Source: Cyclina sinensis (Eukaryota; Mollusca; Bivalvia; Venerida; Veneridae). Taken from it: a stretch of DNA of 64,000 bases. Shown here piece after piece: positions 12,040-24,500 of this stretch (its first letter is position 1; every line of letters starts with the position of its first letter). The stretch covers positions 39,354,770 to 39,418,769 of the forward strand of contig JAAONU010000014.1 in assembly GCA_012932295.1 (NCBI GenBank), in the 5' to 3' direction. Below the pieces are notes generated by a model, which was not told where the DNA came from, ran no database searches, and worked only from the letters and a program-made list of their open reading frames with translations. A program made the position numbers and the translations under genes.

Positions 12040-14009
12040 AGCTCAACTGAGCAAATGCTCAGGGCGAGCTATTGTGACCACCCTGTGTCCGTCTTCAGTT
12101 GTCCGTCGTCAACATTTTACTTTAAGTGAATCTCCTCCTAAACCACAAAGCTATTTTAAACCAAACTTTACAGAAATGTTTCTTATATTGCCCTTTCCTA
12201 AAATTGCTCAAACCGTTCCAGTCTTTTACACATAAGGGATGCAAAAGCTAAAAAAAGAAAAAAATTCAAACAACATCTCCTCCTAAATGGCTTGGTGATT
12301 TTCCACCAAATTTTACAAAAATGTTCCATACATAGCCCTTTATTAAAATTGCTAAAATGGTTCTGCTCCATTGAACAAAATGGCCACCAGAGCTAAAAAT
12401 AGATTTTCATTAATGTTTGGCCTCAAATGACATCTCCTCCTAAACCACTTGGCCATTTTAAACCAAATTTGACAGAAATGTTCCTTATATTGCCCTTTTC
12501 TAAAATTACTAAAACTGTTCTGCTCCATTGCACATAAGGGCTGCAAAAGCTAAAAATAGAAAAAATTCAAACAGCATCTCCTCCTAAACAGTTTGGGAGA
12601 TTTTCCACCAAATTTCAGAGAAATGTTGCTTACATAGTCCTCTATTATAATTGCTAAAACGGTTCTGCTCCATTGATTAAAATGGCCACCAGAGCTAAAA
12701 ATAGATTTTTGTCAATATTTTGCTTCAAATGACATCTCCTTCTAAACCACTTGGCCATTTTAAAACAAACTTTACAGAAATGTTTCTTATAATGCCCTTT
12801 TTTAAAATTGCTCAAACGGTTCCACTCCATTGCACATAAGGGATGCAAAAGCTAAAAATAGAAAAAAAAATTCAAACAGCATCCTCTCCTAAACAGTTGG
12901 GAGATTTTCCACCAAATTTCACAGAAATGTTCCTTACATAGCTCTCTATTAAAATTGCTTAAACGGTCCCGCTCCATTGATCAAAATGGCCGCCAGAGCT
13001 AGAAATAGATTTTTGTCAATATTTGGCTTTAAATGACAGGGAGGTCACTTAATTTATATAGACTTAATGGAAAAACCAAAAATTCCTTTTTTCTACATTG
13101 ACCTATTGACCTACTTCTTTGTTTTTGCAGCTACAATATGGAAATTTGAACTACACATATTATTTTGCATGTAGATTTAAAGTTTGACCTTAGCCAACAC
13201 GGCCTTAAACTACTGACCTATTTTCTTGTTGTTTTTTTTTACCTTCAGAATGGAAATTTGAATCAGACTTATAATTGTGCACACAGATTTCATGTTTGAC
13301 CTTAGGTGACATTGACCTACTTTCTTGTGGTTTTTTTTGGCAGCCACATTATGAAATTTGAACTATACTTAATAATTTTGCTTGCTGATTACAACTTTCA
13401 TCTTAGCTGACATTGACCTTGACCAACTGACCTACTGTCTTTTTTTAAGGCTAAAATATGGGAATTTGAAGTATTCTTATAATTTTCAAGTGGTTTTAAT
13501 TTTACCTTGGCCTACATAGACCTTTACTTACTGACCTATTTTCTTGTTTTTGCAGCTACAGGAAGGAAATTTGAATCATAATTGTGCATGCAGATTCCAT
13601 GTTTGACCCTAGGTGACAATGACATTGACCTACTGACCTACTTCCTTGTTTTGCAGGTTTAGGATGGAAATTTAAATCATAATTGTGCATGCAGATTTCA
13701 ACTTTGACTAGGTGACTTTGTACTGCTGACCTACTTTCTTGTATTTGCAGTCACAGTATGGAAATTTGAACTACACTTAATTTTGTGTGTGGATATCATC
13801 TTTTATGTCAGCTAACATTGACTTTGTACTGCTGACCTACTTACTGTATTTGAATCTGTGTCTATGAAGTTTGGACCAAATGTACAATTGTGCATGAAGA
13901 TTTCAACTTTAACATTTGGTGAATTCACCTTGATTCCTTCATCAGCCATTCTGTTTTAAATGGTGGTTCTCAGGTGAGGGATATAAGGCCATCATGACCC
14001 TCCTGTTTA
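12040..14009 (+). mobile_element. Second nested Helentron-like element (AGCTCA type)
   Basis: It starts AGCTCAACTGAGCAAATGCT and ends with CTCAGGTGAG, then a GGCCATCATGACCC imperfect hairpin and CCTGTTTA, so it belongs to the same family as 1902-3612. At 12100-13030 the core is built from units of about 150 bp of two alternating types, one with CCATTGCACATAAGGG and one with CCATTGATCAAAATGGCC. From 13070 to 13900 a different array of about 130 bp takes over, marked by TGACCTACTTTCTTG and ATATGGAAATTTGAA. Confidence 0.65.
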
Positions 14010-14215
14010 ATGCTTGTCAGGATCATAACTCCTAATGTATTCAAGGGATTAAGTTGATATTACACCTGTTGGTGGAGGGTGAATAAAAGAAGTGCATAAT
14101 TAAAGGCATATAACTTTTCCTTGCCCAATTTTTTAAACACTTTTCTTTATTATTTTAAAGATACTTGTTCTGAGAATTACTTTAAAAAAGTTCTGACAAG
14201 GAGGTATTGTGGGGT

Positions 14216-17200
14216 TACTGATCACATTCAGTGATAGCTTTAATTATATTTTATAACAGTATTTTTTCTTCAGTTTATACTTAGAAAAAAAAACTAAGAA
14301 GAATACACACATTTTGAAAAAGTGCTACTATGGGGAGTATCTTTTTTTCATTGATTCTCAGCCATTACCCTCATTCCTGTGTTTTTAAAGGAATTGATAT
14401 TTTATGTGTAGCCAGGCAAATAATATATGTAAAAAGATACATCTGAACTTTATATTAAATCTGTTATTTACAGTATGGTCTGTAGTTGTTTTAGTATTTG
14501 GAAGGAAAGCATATACTTGTATGTAATATCTGTCTTTAAGATACAGACACACTGTTGACTTTTTCACTCTTCTTTGAAGTATTTTTTGTCTGTTCCAATG
14601 ACTGGAACATTTCATATTATTTCTTTATTTATCAATTAATGTCTCTACCAGTCTGTGTGATATTTGAGAGAATGGAATGTAATCAAGAGAATTAAGACTT
14701 GACATTGGCGTAATATTTCTCTTCTGTTTTGCCTCTTACGTTCTGGATCATATTTTGAAAATGAATATCACCTTCTTTGATAGGTTTGTTCTATAAACAA
14801 ATCAGACTGAACAATTTTTCTCATACAGCGCACAGTACGAGATAAAAAATAAACATTAAAAATATTTCTCACGATTCATTATGCACTACATTGAACATTT
14901 TAAAAGAATTGACTGAGACAAGACTGAATGGTGTACCATATTAGCTTAATGTTGGTGTTTAGCATTTTGACTAAACCAGTCAATCTTAGATAAAATAATC
15001 CTTGTCTGATTAATTCAAATGATGATGTTAAGTATATTATCCTAGCAAGATAGAAAACTGAAAGATTTAACATAATAACACTGGCAATTATGCATCTTTA
15101 CAAACACAGTAAAAACTAGCATAAGATTTTAGAAGTCAGATGGAAAAAAAACTTGTGTTACATACCTCTTGTCCTGCACCACTGAAAAAATAATTGAAAA
15201 TTATATTTGCTGTTGTGTTTTCCTTCATTTTTTTTTTTTTTTTTTTTGGCGGGGTGGGGTAATCAAACAGGGTTAGGGAAAGAGATTAGTGGAGATGAAT
15301 TTCCATTGATATAAGGCTGCCTGCATATATAGTTTACATTTTATTTTATTTACCGGGTATCATTTCAAGGAAAGTAGACACAAGAATGTGTAAGTGTCAT
15401 GTAACTGTCATGTGAAAGGTAACGTAAAATGTAATTTTCAGGCTTAATGTAAACTGTACAGTCACACATAATCATTTCTGATGTACATGTTATTATTGTA
15501 ATTTATAATTAATTTTATATATTTATAAATATTTTGATTAGCAAAAGATGTTTGTGTAGTTTAACGTGTTTGAAAAATCAGAAGATACTTTGGTATTGAA
15601 CTATTGTATCATTATTTTTTATGTGGTTACAATGATTTGGTGTGTTTACCTTATTAATAAGGTGATCTTGTTTTTTTAATTTTCTTTGCCAGATAACCAT
15701 TGAAACAACATGACTCACCATGTTATTACCAGGCAGTGCCAAAAGTATATGTATTCTGCAGTGAAAGCTGTACACCAAGTAAAGCCATATGGCTAAGAAT
15801 TCTATCAAAATTTAACAGTTTTCAAAGTCCTGAGGTTTTGTGTTTTAGAATATTTTGGGAATTTTTTTTTATATATTTCAGGGGAGAATATAAGGTCACT
15901 TGATTTTACTTTTGTAAATATAACCCTACACTTGTTGTATGTAATGGAATCTTTAGACATTTATTTTTGCAGTATAAATGAAAATAGTTTAGTTAAGGTT
16001 GCTTTGAAAAAAAAATGTTAAAAATTGCTAAATGCTGAAATTTTGTAGTAAGTGAAAAAGGTTTAATGTGGTGTTGTTTTTTTTTTGCATGGAGAACCTG
16101 TTAGATATGTCAGTGTTTGAATCTCTGTTTGTAGACAATTTTGTTATACCTTTTGATTATTGTGAAATATAAATATTTTGTCTATCTCTGTTCTATCTGC
16201 ACTCTTGTATGAAGTAGGTGCTGATAAAACAATAAAGTCATCTATATCTCTTTGCCACCCTTGTTTCTTTTTATTATTCCAAGCTCACAAGGGCCCATGT
16301 TGAAGTTAAAGAGGCCAAGGGAGGCCCATAATGTATGTTTTACAAACATACCTTGCTCCCTATGCCTTTAAGACCATTTATCCAGTAAGGAATGTTTCAT
16401 AACTGTGATTTAATGCAAATTATAACAGTTTTTCTATGACATGAGTAATTTTTATCAAGTGAGCATGCACAAGATGATTATGCCTTTTCATGTTAAATTC
16501 CTGTATAAGAATTTGTTTCATAAATTTATTTCTTTTCTTGAAAGTTACACCTCACCAGCTAAAGTCTTCTGTCCATCTAGGCATGTACATAATAAAATCT
16601 TATTCAAGACTGAGAAAATGCAGAATTTGCCAAACCACACTAAAGATGTATTTGTTCATGTAAATGTGTTCTGGTACTCAAGAAATGTACTTGTGTAACT
16701 GTCAAGTAAAGTCTAAATATTTAAACCTACTTATATTTCAAAGATGAAATATAAACAGCCCATAACCAGTACTGGCCAGTTTAACCAGTTCTAGTATCTC
16801 TGAACATTGTACAAGGATAATGAACTGATTAAAAGAATACAATAAATGTCTAAATATAGCTATGACAGAAATGATAACAACCATTGCAGAAATAAAGAGA
16901 AAATGTTACTTACATTCACCTAAAGGACGTCTTCAAGTAGGCTGTACATGAATACACTAAGTCAGCATTCCCAGTAGCAAAAATGTCCAATGACTACAAT
17001 TAAATTTCTGAAATTCTTTGAAAATGACACTGAATCTGATATTTCAAAATGACATATATAAGATGGTAAAATTGGCCTCTATTTTATTTCTTAGCTCTTA
17101 CCTTGAATACTTTTTTAAAACTCCCTTTAAATACACTTCAAACACTTCCATCTCTAATTAAGTCATAATTATATTTATCTTAAAATGAAAATTTCAAAAT

Positions 17201-17710
17201 GAATCCACAATTTGTATTTTGAAAAACAATCCTTTCATCACCCTTTTACAAGAATCCTCTGTCTAAGGTGATTGCTCCCATATACATATTTTAAGCAAAC
17301 AGAAAAAAAAGATAGAAAAGAAAAAAAAAGAATTTTTACACTTAGTTATAAAGAAATAATTAAAAACATAACCAGATAAAAGAAATAACATTACTCCCAG
17401 TATGAAAAAAAAGACAACTATTCTACAAAATTCTTCACATTCAGTTAATAAGATAGGTGTCCTGATACTTATTATCTGAAGCATTCAAAAAATTCTTTTA
17501 CGGTTTTGATCAATTCTTACACATAACCTATACCTGTATTTTAGAAATCATTTCCATATTCTATTGACTATGGTGCAAAAAAACATTTTTAGATTTTTTC
17601 AAATTGATATATTATTAGCTACATCATTATTTCTCTTACTAACATCAATGTTATCATCATTGTTTTCATCATCAAATTGCCTATGGATGTCAAGTACTTA
17701 ACTTAACATG
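14216..17710. other. Intergenic DNA, no gene recognised
   Basis: AT-rich sequence with a 21-base T run near 15228-15248. A possible AATAAA at 16231-16236 is followed by T-rich sequence and would suit the 3' end of a + strand transcript. No coding exon was found on either strand. Confidence 0.4.
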
Positions 17711-17928
17711 AGGAGGTACCGTGATTCGGGGGTAGAGCGCAGGGCTCCGGATCTGGAGGTCAAGGGTTCGAATCCCGTCAGAGGCGAGATTCTCTCACGA
17801 TCTTCACATTCCTCCACGCTGCGCGAATACTGGTTTGGAACCTAGGAAGCAGCCATCGAGCCTGATGAATCTAAGTTGTAAGAACTTGTATCGCAATCGA
17901 TGTAAAACAAATGAGTCTAAACTAAACA
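17711..17928 (+). mobile_element. tRNA-derived SINE (copy 1)
   Basis: The head is tRNA-like with GGGGGTAGAGCGCAGGGCTC and a perfect B box GGTTCGAATCC at about 17766. It is followed by a shared tail, ACTGGTTTGGAACC..GGAAGCAG and AGAACTTGTATCGCAATCGA. A second copy at 32952-33169 has the same head and tail. No cloverleaf acceptor stem forms, so it is not a functional tRNA gene. Confidence 0.75.
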
Positions 17929-18583
17929 TAAAACATAATATATGAAAAGGCACTGAGCTCATTTTTCATACAACTATGGTAACATTATATTTGCTCTTAA
18001 CCTTTGAATCCCCAAGAATAATCTTATTGATGACACTTACATCAGATACTGATAGATAACTGCAGTTTACTTACTGACTGTAAAAACTTGGTTATCTTTA
18101 TAAGTAAACTATTATCAACAATACACAAGTAATAAAAATATTGGTGCTTTAATTCAGTAGTGTCTGTCCAGTCACATCAGGACATATTACGCACCACTCT
18201 CTTTATTGTGGGATTTAACATCATTTAAAGGTGAGTCAACATTAAACATGTACATGTGTATTAGTATTGTTAATAAATGAATAATAGCATTGATACATGA
18301 AGATTCATACAAAAATCAAGCAGCAATATGTATTTTGTCTTTGGTACAAAAGCACACTATATAATTATTCCAATGGAGAGTCCTTATGCCAAAGTTGTCT
18401 GTGAACAGTTATCTAATGCTGAAAGTAACTATATTTTTTTAAAATGTGAAGACAATCAATAGCATCCATACAACATAATTACATAAATCGTCTTAGTATT
18501 TCAACATTCAATGGTAGCTGAATTGCATAATTATATAAAATGACTAAAACCGTTTCATATAAGGGCTTTTGAATCATTAAAGG
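17929..18583 (+). other. Upstream region of the A-T-R-R gene
   Basis: AT-rich DNA between a SINE and the start codon of the NRPS-like gene. A TATATAAAA box lies 44 bases before the ATG. Nothing else was recognised. Confidence 0.4.
18532..18540 (+). promoter_or_regulatory. Possible TATA box of the A-T-R-R gene
   Basis: TATATAAAA about 44 bases upstream of the ATG at 18584. If transcription starts some 30 bases downstream, the 5' UTR would be only about 20 bases. AT-rich surroundings make chance occurrence possible, and an upstream non-coding exon is not excluded. Confidence 0.3.
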
Positions 18584-21500
18584 ATGGAAAACTATGAGCA
18601 GAATGGACTGCTACATGATATGTTTATCCGTCAAGCGAGAGCCACACCAGAAGCAACAGCAGTTGTTGATGCCAGTGGAAATAAGCTCACTTTTGCCGAA
18701 CTTGACAGACTGTCAGAAATCCTTGCCATAAACTTGTACCTAAGGGGAGTGAAGCCAGACACATGTGTAGCTTTGTATATGGACAAGAGCATTGATTATG
18801 TTGTTGCATATATTGCAATACTGCGAGCTAGAGGTGCTTATCTGCCTCTTGACATATCATACCCAGACTTATTGCTCAAAGATATTCTTAAAGATGCAGA
18901 ACCTGTTGCTATAATTGCAGATGAGAATTTAGCAGAAAGAGTCAAAGGTCAGCAATTTTAAAAACAAGTTTTAAAAAAATACCATTTCAAGTTGGTTTTT
19001 TTTTATCTTAATATTATGTCAACATTAATCTGAGACATTCTGCATAATGTTTTATCAAATTAAACTTTCCATCTTTTTCAGTTAAATTAAAGAGAAAAAA
19101 ACACATTACAGACTTACCTTATTTAAATGTTTGTGTCAAACAATAAACAATGTTTCGTCATGCAATCTTCTGTGAAGAGAAATACGCTTTTAAAACAGAA
19201 ATTTCATAGAAAAAGAGTGTTTAAGCAGAACTGATACGTTGTAAATGAACATATATCTAACAGACTGAACATACATCTTCTTAGTGTTGCTATTGTGTAA
19301 CTATTTCATCTTATTTGTGTACCAGACCTTTTATTTTTTATTGTTAGATGCCAAGAATGTGATAACCCTGATGAAAGACTGGGACAAGAAAGTTTCAGAG
19401 GACAACAAAGAGAAGGAACTACCAGTGATAGAACAAACATTAGATAACCTTGCCTATATTGTGTACTCTTCTGGCACAACTGGGAAACCTAAAGGTAAAG
19501 GGTATAAGCAAAACTTTAAAGCATGTGATAATCATATAGATTCATATTGATTAAGTCAAATATATCAATAACAATATTTATATAATTTGGTGATTTGTTG
19601 GAATAGTGAATGTATAATAGTCATGATCAATAGTAATGGTAAACAATTTACTCAGAGGCTTGATTCTCATCAACTATATAGCTTTCAGTAAGCAGGATAT
19701 AGGCCTACATGTACTGACAATTTTACAATGCAAGGATTTATGAAAACATGGCAGACATTGAATTTACTTCTCATACAGAATGTCTGTCACTCAGCAAACA
19801 TTCTCTGAGAAAATGAGCACACTGAATTTGTCATTTTAGATATTGAATACATTCGGCACAGCTAAAAATCGAACAATTAATCTTTTCTGCTCTTCATTGA
19901 AAAGTATATCCACTGTTATTACAGGCATAAAATGTCCACACAGGGGTGCAGTGTTCTCATACCATGCAAGACATGTATTTTACCCATATGGAGAAAATGA
20001 AAGAGAAGCATGCAATGTATTCTTTGTTTGGGAACTTCTCAGACCACTTCTGAAAGGTAAGACAGACCGTATTGCTTTGCCTTTTTTTTAATGAAAAGTT
20101 GCTGGAGCTTTAAGGTTTGTATGCATAAGTGAAATATCACATTTGCTGAAGCATCATTGATTAAAATAGAAATATTTTTCTTGTAACCAAAAATAGTTAA
20201 GACATTGATTTTTACTGAATTCTGACAGTCACTTTGATTAAGTCAGTCAGATACAAGAAATTAAAGGCATGTCAGTAAGATGAAATTTATAATGTTTCAT
20301 GTATAACATGTACTTTTGAAGAGCCTGGTCTGTCAAAAAGACAGTTATAAGTGTTCAGCTTACGTACCTTATTTAGAGTTGGTTTGACAAATTGCCTCTC
20401 AAGCTTTTGAATCATAATGTTAAGGCTTTTTTGTCACTTTTTTAAATAACTTTAATTAACACTATGAAATTACTAAGAAAACAGTCAGAGAATATCACAT
20501 GAAACAAATCCAAATAAAAGTGTCTGTGTGTTGAGTATAGGTGAACTGTATACTTAAAAGTGTGCAACATTCTTTTTTCAGGAGTACCCCTGTATGTTAT
20601 ACCAAGCTCTGTGATATATGATCCAGCATTGCTCTGTGAGTTCTTGCATACAAACAAAATCACCAGAATGCTGTTCACACCTTCTCTCTTGGAAGCTGTT
20701 TTAAATACACCAGATCTTAATCTTACAGAACAGCTTCAAAGCATGAGGTAAGATCCCTCAGTGGTCTTTCATAATATATGCTCTGTTTGGTAACTGTTAC
20801 TATCCTTGTTTTGTCTCATATTAGGCTCCCTAGTTAAAGAAACAATGAAGGAACTGGGAGTTTCACATTTATACATATTCAGAAAATATTTTTTTAGCAA
20901 TCACCTAGTAACGTTTTCAAGCAGGTAACATTTAACATAAAGAAATGTTGTTCTGTAAATATATCTATAATTTATAACATTTTTTTATGTTAACGCAGCT
21001 CTTTTTGTTCAAGTAACTCTATAGAGCAGGTTTTACAACTCTAAGTGCATAAGGAGCACTGTGTAAATAAAACAGATACAAAGGAAACAATTCCTTATAT
21101 ACATTAAAAAAGGCTACAAACCCAAACCAACAAAGTCTATCTATCTTTAGCTAATGTTTGCATTAAGACATCTTCATTCTTTATGCTCAGAGTTTACTGA
21201 ATTAACTATTGTGTAAAATGAAATCAGAACTATTAAGTTGGTCAAAATTTATATGAAAAACATTTCAATATCATTTCTATTCTATTCTCAGAACTATTAT
21301 ATTTTGTGGAGAGGTTGTGTGTACAAGTCTGTATGAGAAATGCAAGAGGTTGTTACCATGGATACAGTTCCTCAACTTGTACAGTGTGTCAGAATGTCAT
21401 GATGTGGCTTGTGAAAATCTAAATGAATACTTTGAGAAGAACAAGGTAAGATTTGCAATGAAGAATGCATCATGCAGAGTTTATTTTCATTCATAATGTT

Positions 21501-24500
21501 AGAGTTTTTTAGAATATAAACAACAGGGATATCTGAATAGAGAGGTGGGTCAATGGTGCAGTTGTAATGCATGGGACTTCTAATCCATGGATTGCTAGTT
21601 TGATCCACCCACTCCTTGGCGTCTTACCACTTGTCTTTCAGATGAGTCATTAAACCTAGATCCCATTTATAGGTAAACATGCAAAAACAAACACGACTGT
21701 CTCTGGAATTAGATGCTTTCTGTATTTTGCACCACAACCACCAACATAAATAAAATTTCAAAGCATGATGAGATTGTCTAGATGAAATTAATAATTTTGC
21801 TTAAATTGAGATTTCTGGGATTTTCTAGATTTTAGGACAGTTATTGAATTTGTCTCATACACAAGAGATTCACACTCAAAGCTATAGTTAAATAGCTCAT
21901 TTGTTGCTATTTGTGTCATGTTACAATACAGAATGTTTTACCTTTATATTGATTTCTTCGACATTGTAACCGTACTGTCATTCAGGTCTTTTTAATCTTT
22001 CTTTAGATTTTAACGACCTACTGCATACCATGTGTGTCTTTTTAGGATGCATTGTTAACCAGGAAGTTTTGCCCAGTAGGAAAAGTTATTCCTGGAGTCA
22101 AAATAGTCATTACTGACAGCAACTTGAAACCACAACCTGTTGGTAGCTCAGGGGAGGTAAGTCAACTATTTCTTGTTTCAGTGCAAAAGACTTGCAGCTA
22201 ATGGTATGCATATGACATACTGTAAGTTATCCATGGAATGCAGCTTCATTTAAGTAGCAAATCATTATTTTGAATTTATTTGCTCTAGTATTATCATAAT
22301 TTTATGTCATGCACATTTTTATATGAATCAAAAAAGGACAAACTGATCTCAATACTATTCATAGTACATTTGTAAGCATGATTCAGTGACCCTTTTGTCA
22401 GAATGCAAATTAAGATTTTATTCTGAAAAAAAAAAAAAAACCATCTACAATTTGAAACAGATATATGTTGGAGGCCCTACCCTTGCCCATGGCTATCTGA
22501 ACAGACCAGAAATCCAGGCTAAAAGATTCATACCTAGACCTGACCTGGTGCCTGTAGAGTGTGGTGAGGTCTTATACCGCAGTGGTGATTGGGGCTATAT
22601 GCTGTCTGATGGAAGTCTTGAGATCTGTGGTCGATGTGACACCATGGTTAAAGTCAGAGGATACTCTATCGAAGTTCAGGTATAACTTGTTTTATTTAAA
22701 AGAAAAGAGCATGTAGTTACCCTTTTTTGATCAAAGTTTTCTATAGACTTAATTCTTCTATACACTACCTACAGAATCTAGTTTGTCAATCTTGAAGGAA
22801 TTCTGACCAATATATGGACCAGATTCACGAAAAGAAAGTGATATGAATATGTCAAAGGCATTCAGTTAATAAACCCCAAAAAATATCAAGTTTTTATACA
22901 TCTGATTCACTACCTAAATGTTAATTCCTAAACTGTGCTTGCCTCAGCCAGAGATTGAGGTTTGCCTGTATTCCTGTAGGCTGTAGAAGCAGCACTCATG
23001 GAGCTCAAGATGGTCCACAGCTGTGTAGTTCTTGTCAAGGGAGAGGAAGGGGAAGACAAGTTCTTGGTCTCCTACATTGTACCAATCAAAGAAACCACCA
23101 AGAAAGAAGTCAGGGAGGCCCTGAAAGAACGTCTTCCATTTTATATGATACCATCCTACTTTGTGTTTCTCTCAAAGTGAGTATGCCTATAAATTTCGTT
23201 CAAAGTGGGTATGCTTTCAAGTTTCTCTCAAAGTGAGTATGTGTATGAATTTCCCTCATAGTAAAAATGCTTATAAGTTTCTCTTAAAGTGAGTACGCTT
23301 ATATGTTTCTTTCAAAATGAGTATGCCTATAAATTTCTCTCAAAGTTAGTATGCTTGTAAGTCTATGTGGTAGATTGGAAACATGATGGTAGATATGGTT
23401 TCTGACTGTCATGTTGTAAAGTAGTTACATCATTGAAGGTCAAGGTTACAGTGAATTGATAATAGTTTAAATGTGATAGAAAATGTTCTAGGGAAGATCA
23501 AGGTCACAGTGACATTTACATGAAAACTTGAGATCAAACTGATGCACGATAGTACTTCTAATTGTTTCTACTTAGTTCAATTTTCAATTAAGAATTAATC
23601 AAATATGTTGATTGCAGAATTCCTGTTGTACCTGCAACTGGTAAGCTAGACAAGGCTGCCTTACCTCCCTTTGATAAACAGGAAGATGACATCATAAATG
23701 AGGGGAAACCAGTCACAACAACTGAGGTTTCTGTGGCAACAGTCTGGTGTAAAATTTTACAACTCAGGGAACCAGATATCCATGAAAGTTTCTTTGACCT
23801 TGGAGGGTAAGCATATAATGGGAAAAACAGATTTTGTATAAGATTTAAAAGCAGATAAAATTGAATTTCTTTTGGAAAGTAAAGACTTTGGTTAAACTTT
23901 TATTATGACAATAGATGTTGTGCAGTTCTTTGGAAATTTCATACATCTATGAACGGAAAAAGAAAATTTTGTGAAGTAGACTTTTTTTGCAGGCATTTAA
24001 TTACACTCGGATAATCTTAATTTACACAAGGTTTAAAACAATGAAAGCCCTGTTTAAAAGCTTCTGGTTTATGACGAGGCCCCTGTTAAAAGTACATATG
24101 ATGATGAACAGAATGGATGAGAATTTATGCACTGTTTCAAAAGTTATCTTGTCTAATTTTCAGACATTCTCTGTTGGCCACAGAGCTTATTAACAGAATA
24201 AACAGCCAGTTTGGAGTAAAACTACATGTGCATGAACTGTTTTCTTACCCCACAATATCAGCCCTTAGTACTCTGATAGACTCCAAACTCAACAAAGATG
24301 TGAATACACCAGAAAAGACAAGAGAGAGTGATGTAGACCTTCTAGCTGAAGTGGACAAACATGATTATATTGAAGTCAAGTAAGCTTATCAAAAATATCC
24401 AAATCACAAAAGAGGTTTTACTCGATTCTTTTCTTTTTCCTCCCAATTTCCTGTTGTTACTTCTTCCTTATATTCCCCCACCCCATCCTTCACCCCAATT

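Larger units (their letters stand above)
10291..14215 (+). mobile_element. Helentron-like element interrupted by two other elements
   Basis: The left end ATGCTCCCTGAAGGGAGAGCAT forms a terminal hairpin followed by GTCCGTCTGTC. The body is a diverged tandem repeat with the phrases CTTGTCCAGAGCATAACTC, TTAAGTTGATATTTG and AGTGCAGTGCACAAGAACCTT. The same repeat phrase resumes after 11889 and again after 14010, which shows that two other elements were inserted into this one. The right end is less certain, near GGAGGTATTGTGGGG at about 14201-14215. No protein is encoded. Confidence 0.55.
18584..23806 (+). other. Exons 1-9: adenylation domain of the A-T-R-R enzyme
   Basis: Exons: 18584-18947, 19348-19494, 19925-20056, 20582-20747, 21292-21445, 22046-22156, 22461-22679, 22980-23176, 23618-23806. 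Core motifs in order: A1 KLTFAELDRLSE, A2 RARGAYLPLD, A3 YIVYSSGTTGKPKG (spliced across exons 2/3), A4 NVFFVWELL, A5 NLYSVSECHDV, A6 GEIYVGGPTLAHGYL, A7 YRSGDWG, A8 GRCDTMVKVRGYSIE, A9 LPFYMIP, A10 TGKLDKAAL with the catalytic Lys. A5 lacks the usual GPT but keeps Glu. In A4 the Asp that holds the alpha-amino group of amino acid substrates is replaced by Val. The acceptor of exon 7 has an A-rich rather than pyrimidine-rich tract. Confidence 0.88.

Noticed and set aside
17711..17790. tRNA gene
   Set aside because: It is the head of a SINE whose tail recurs at 32952-33169; no acceptor stem.
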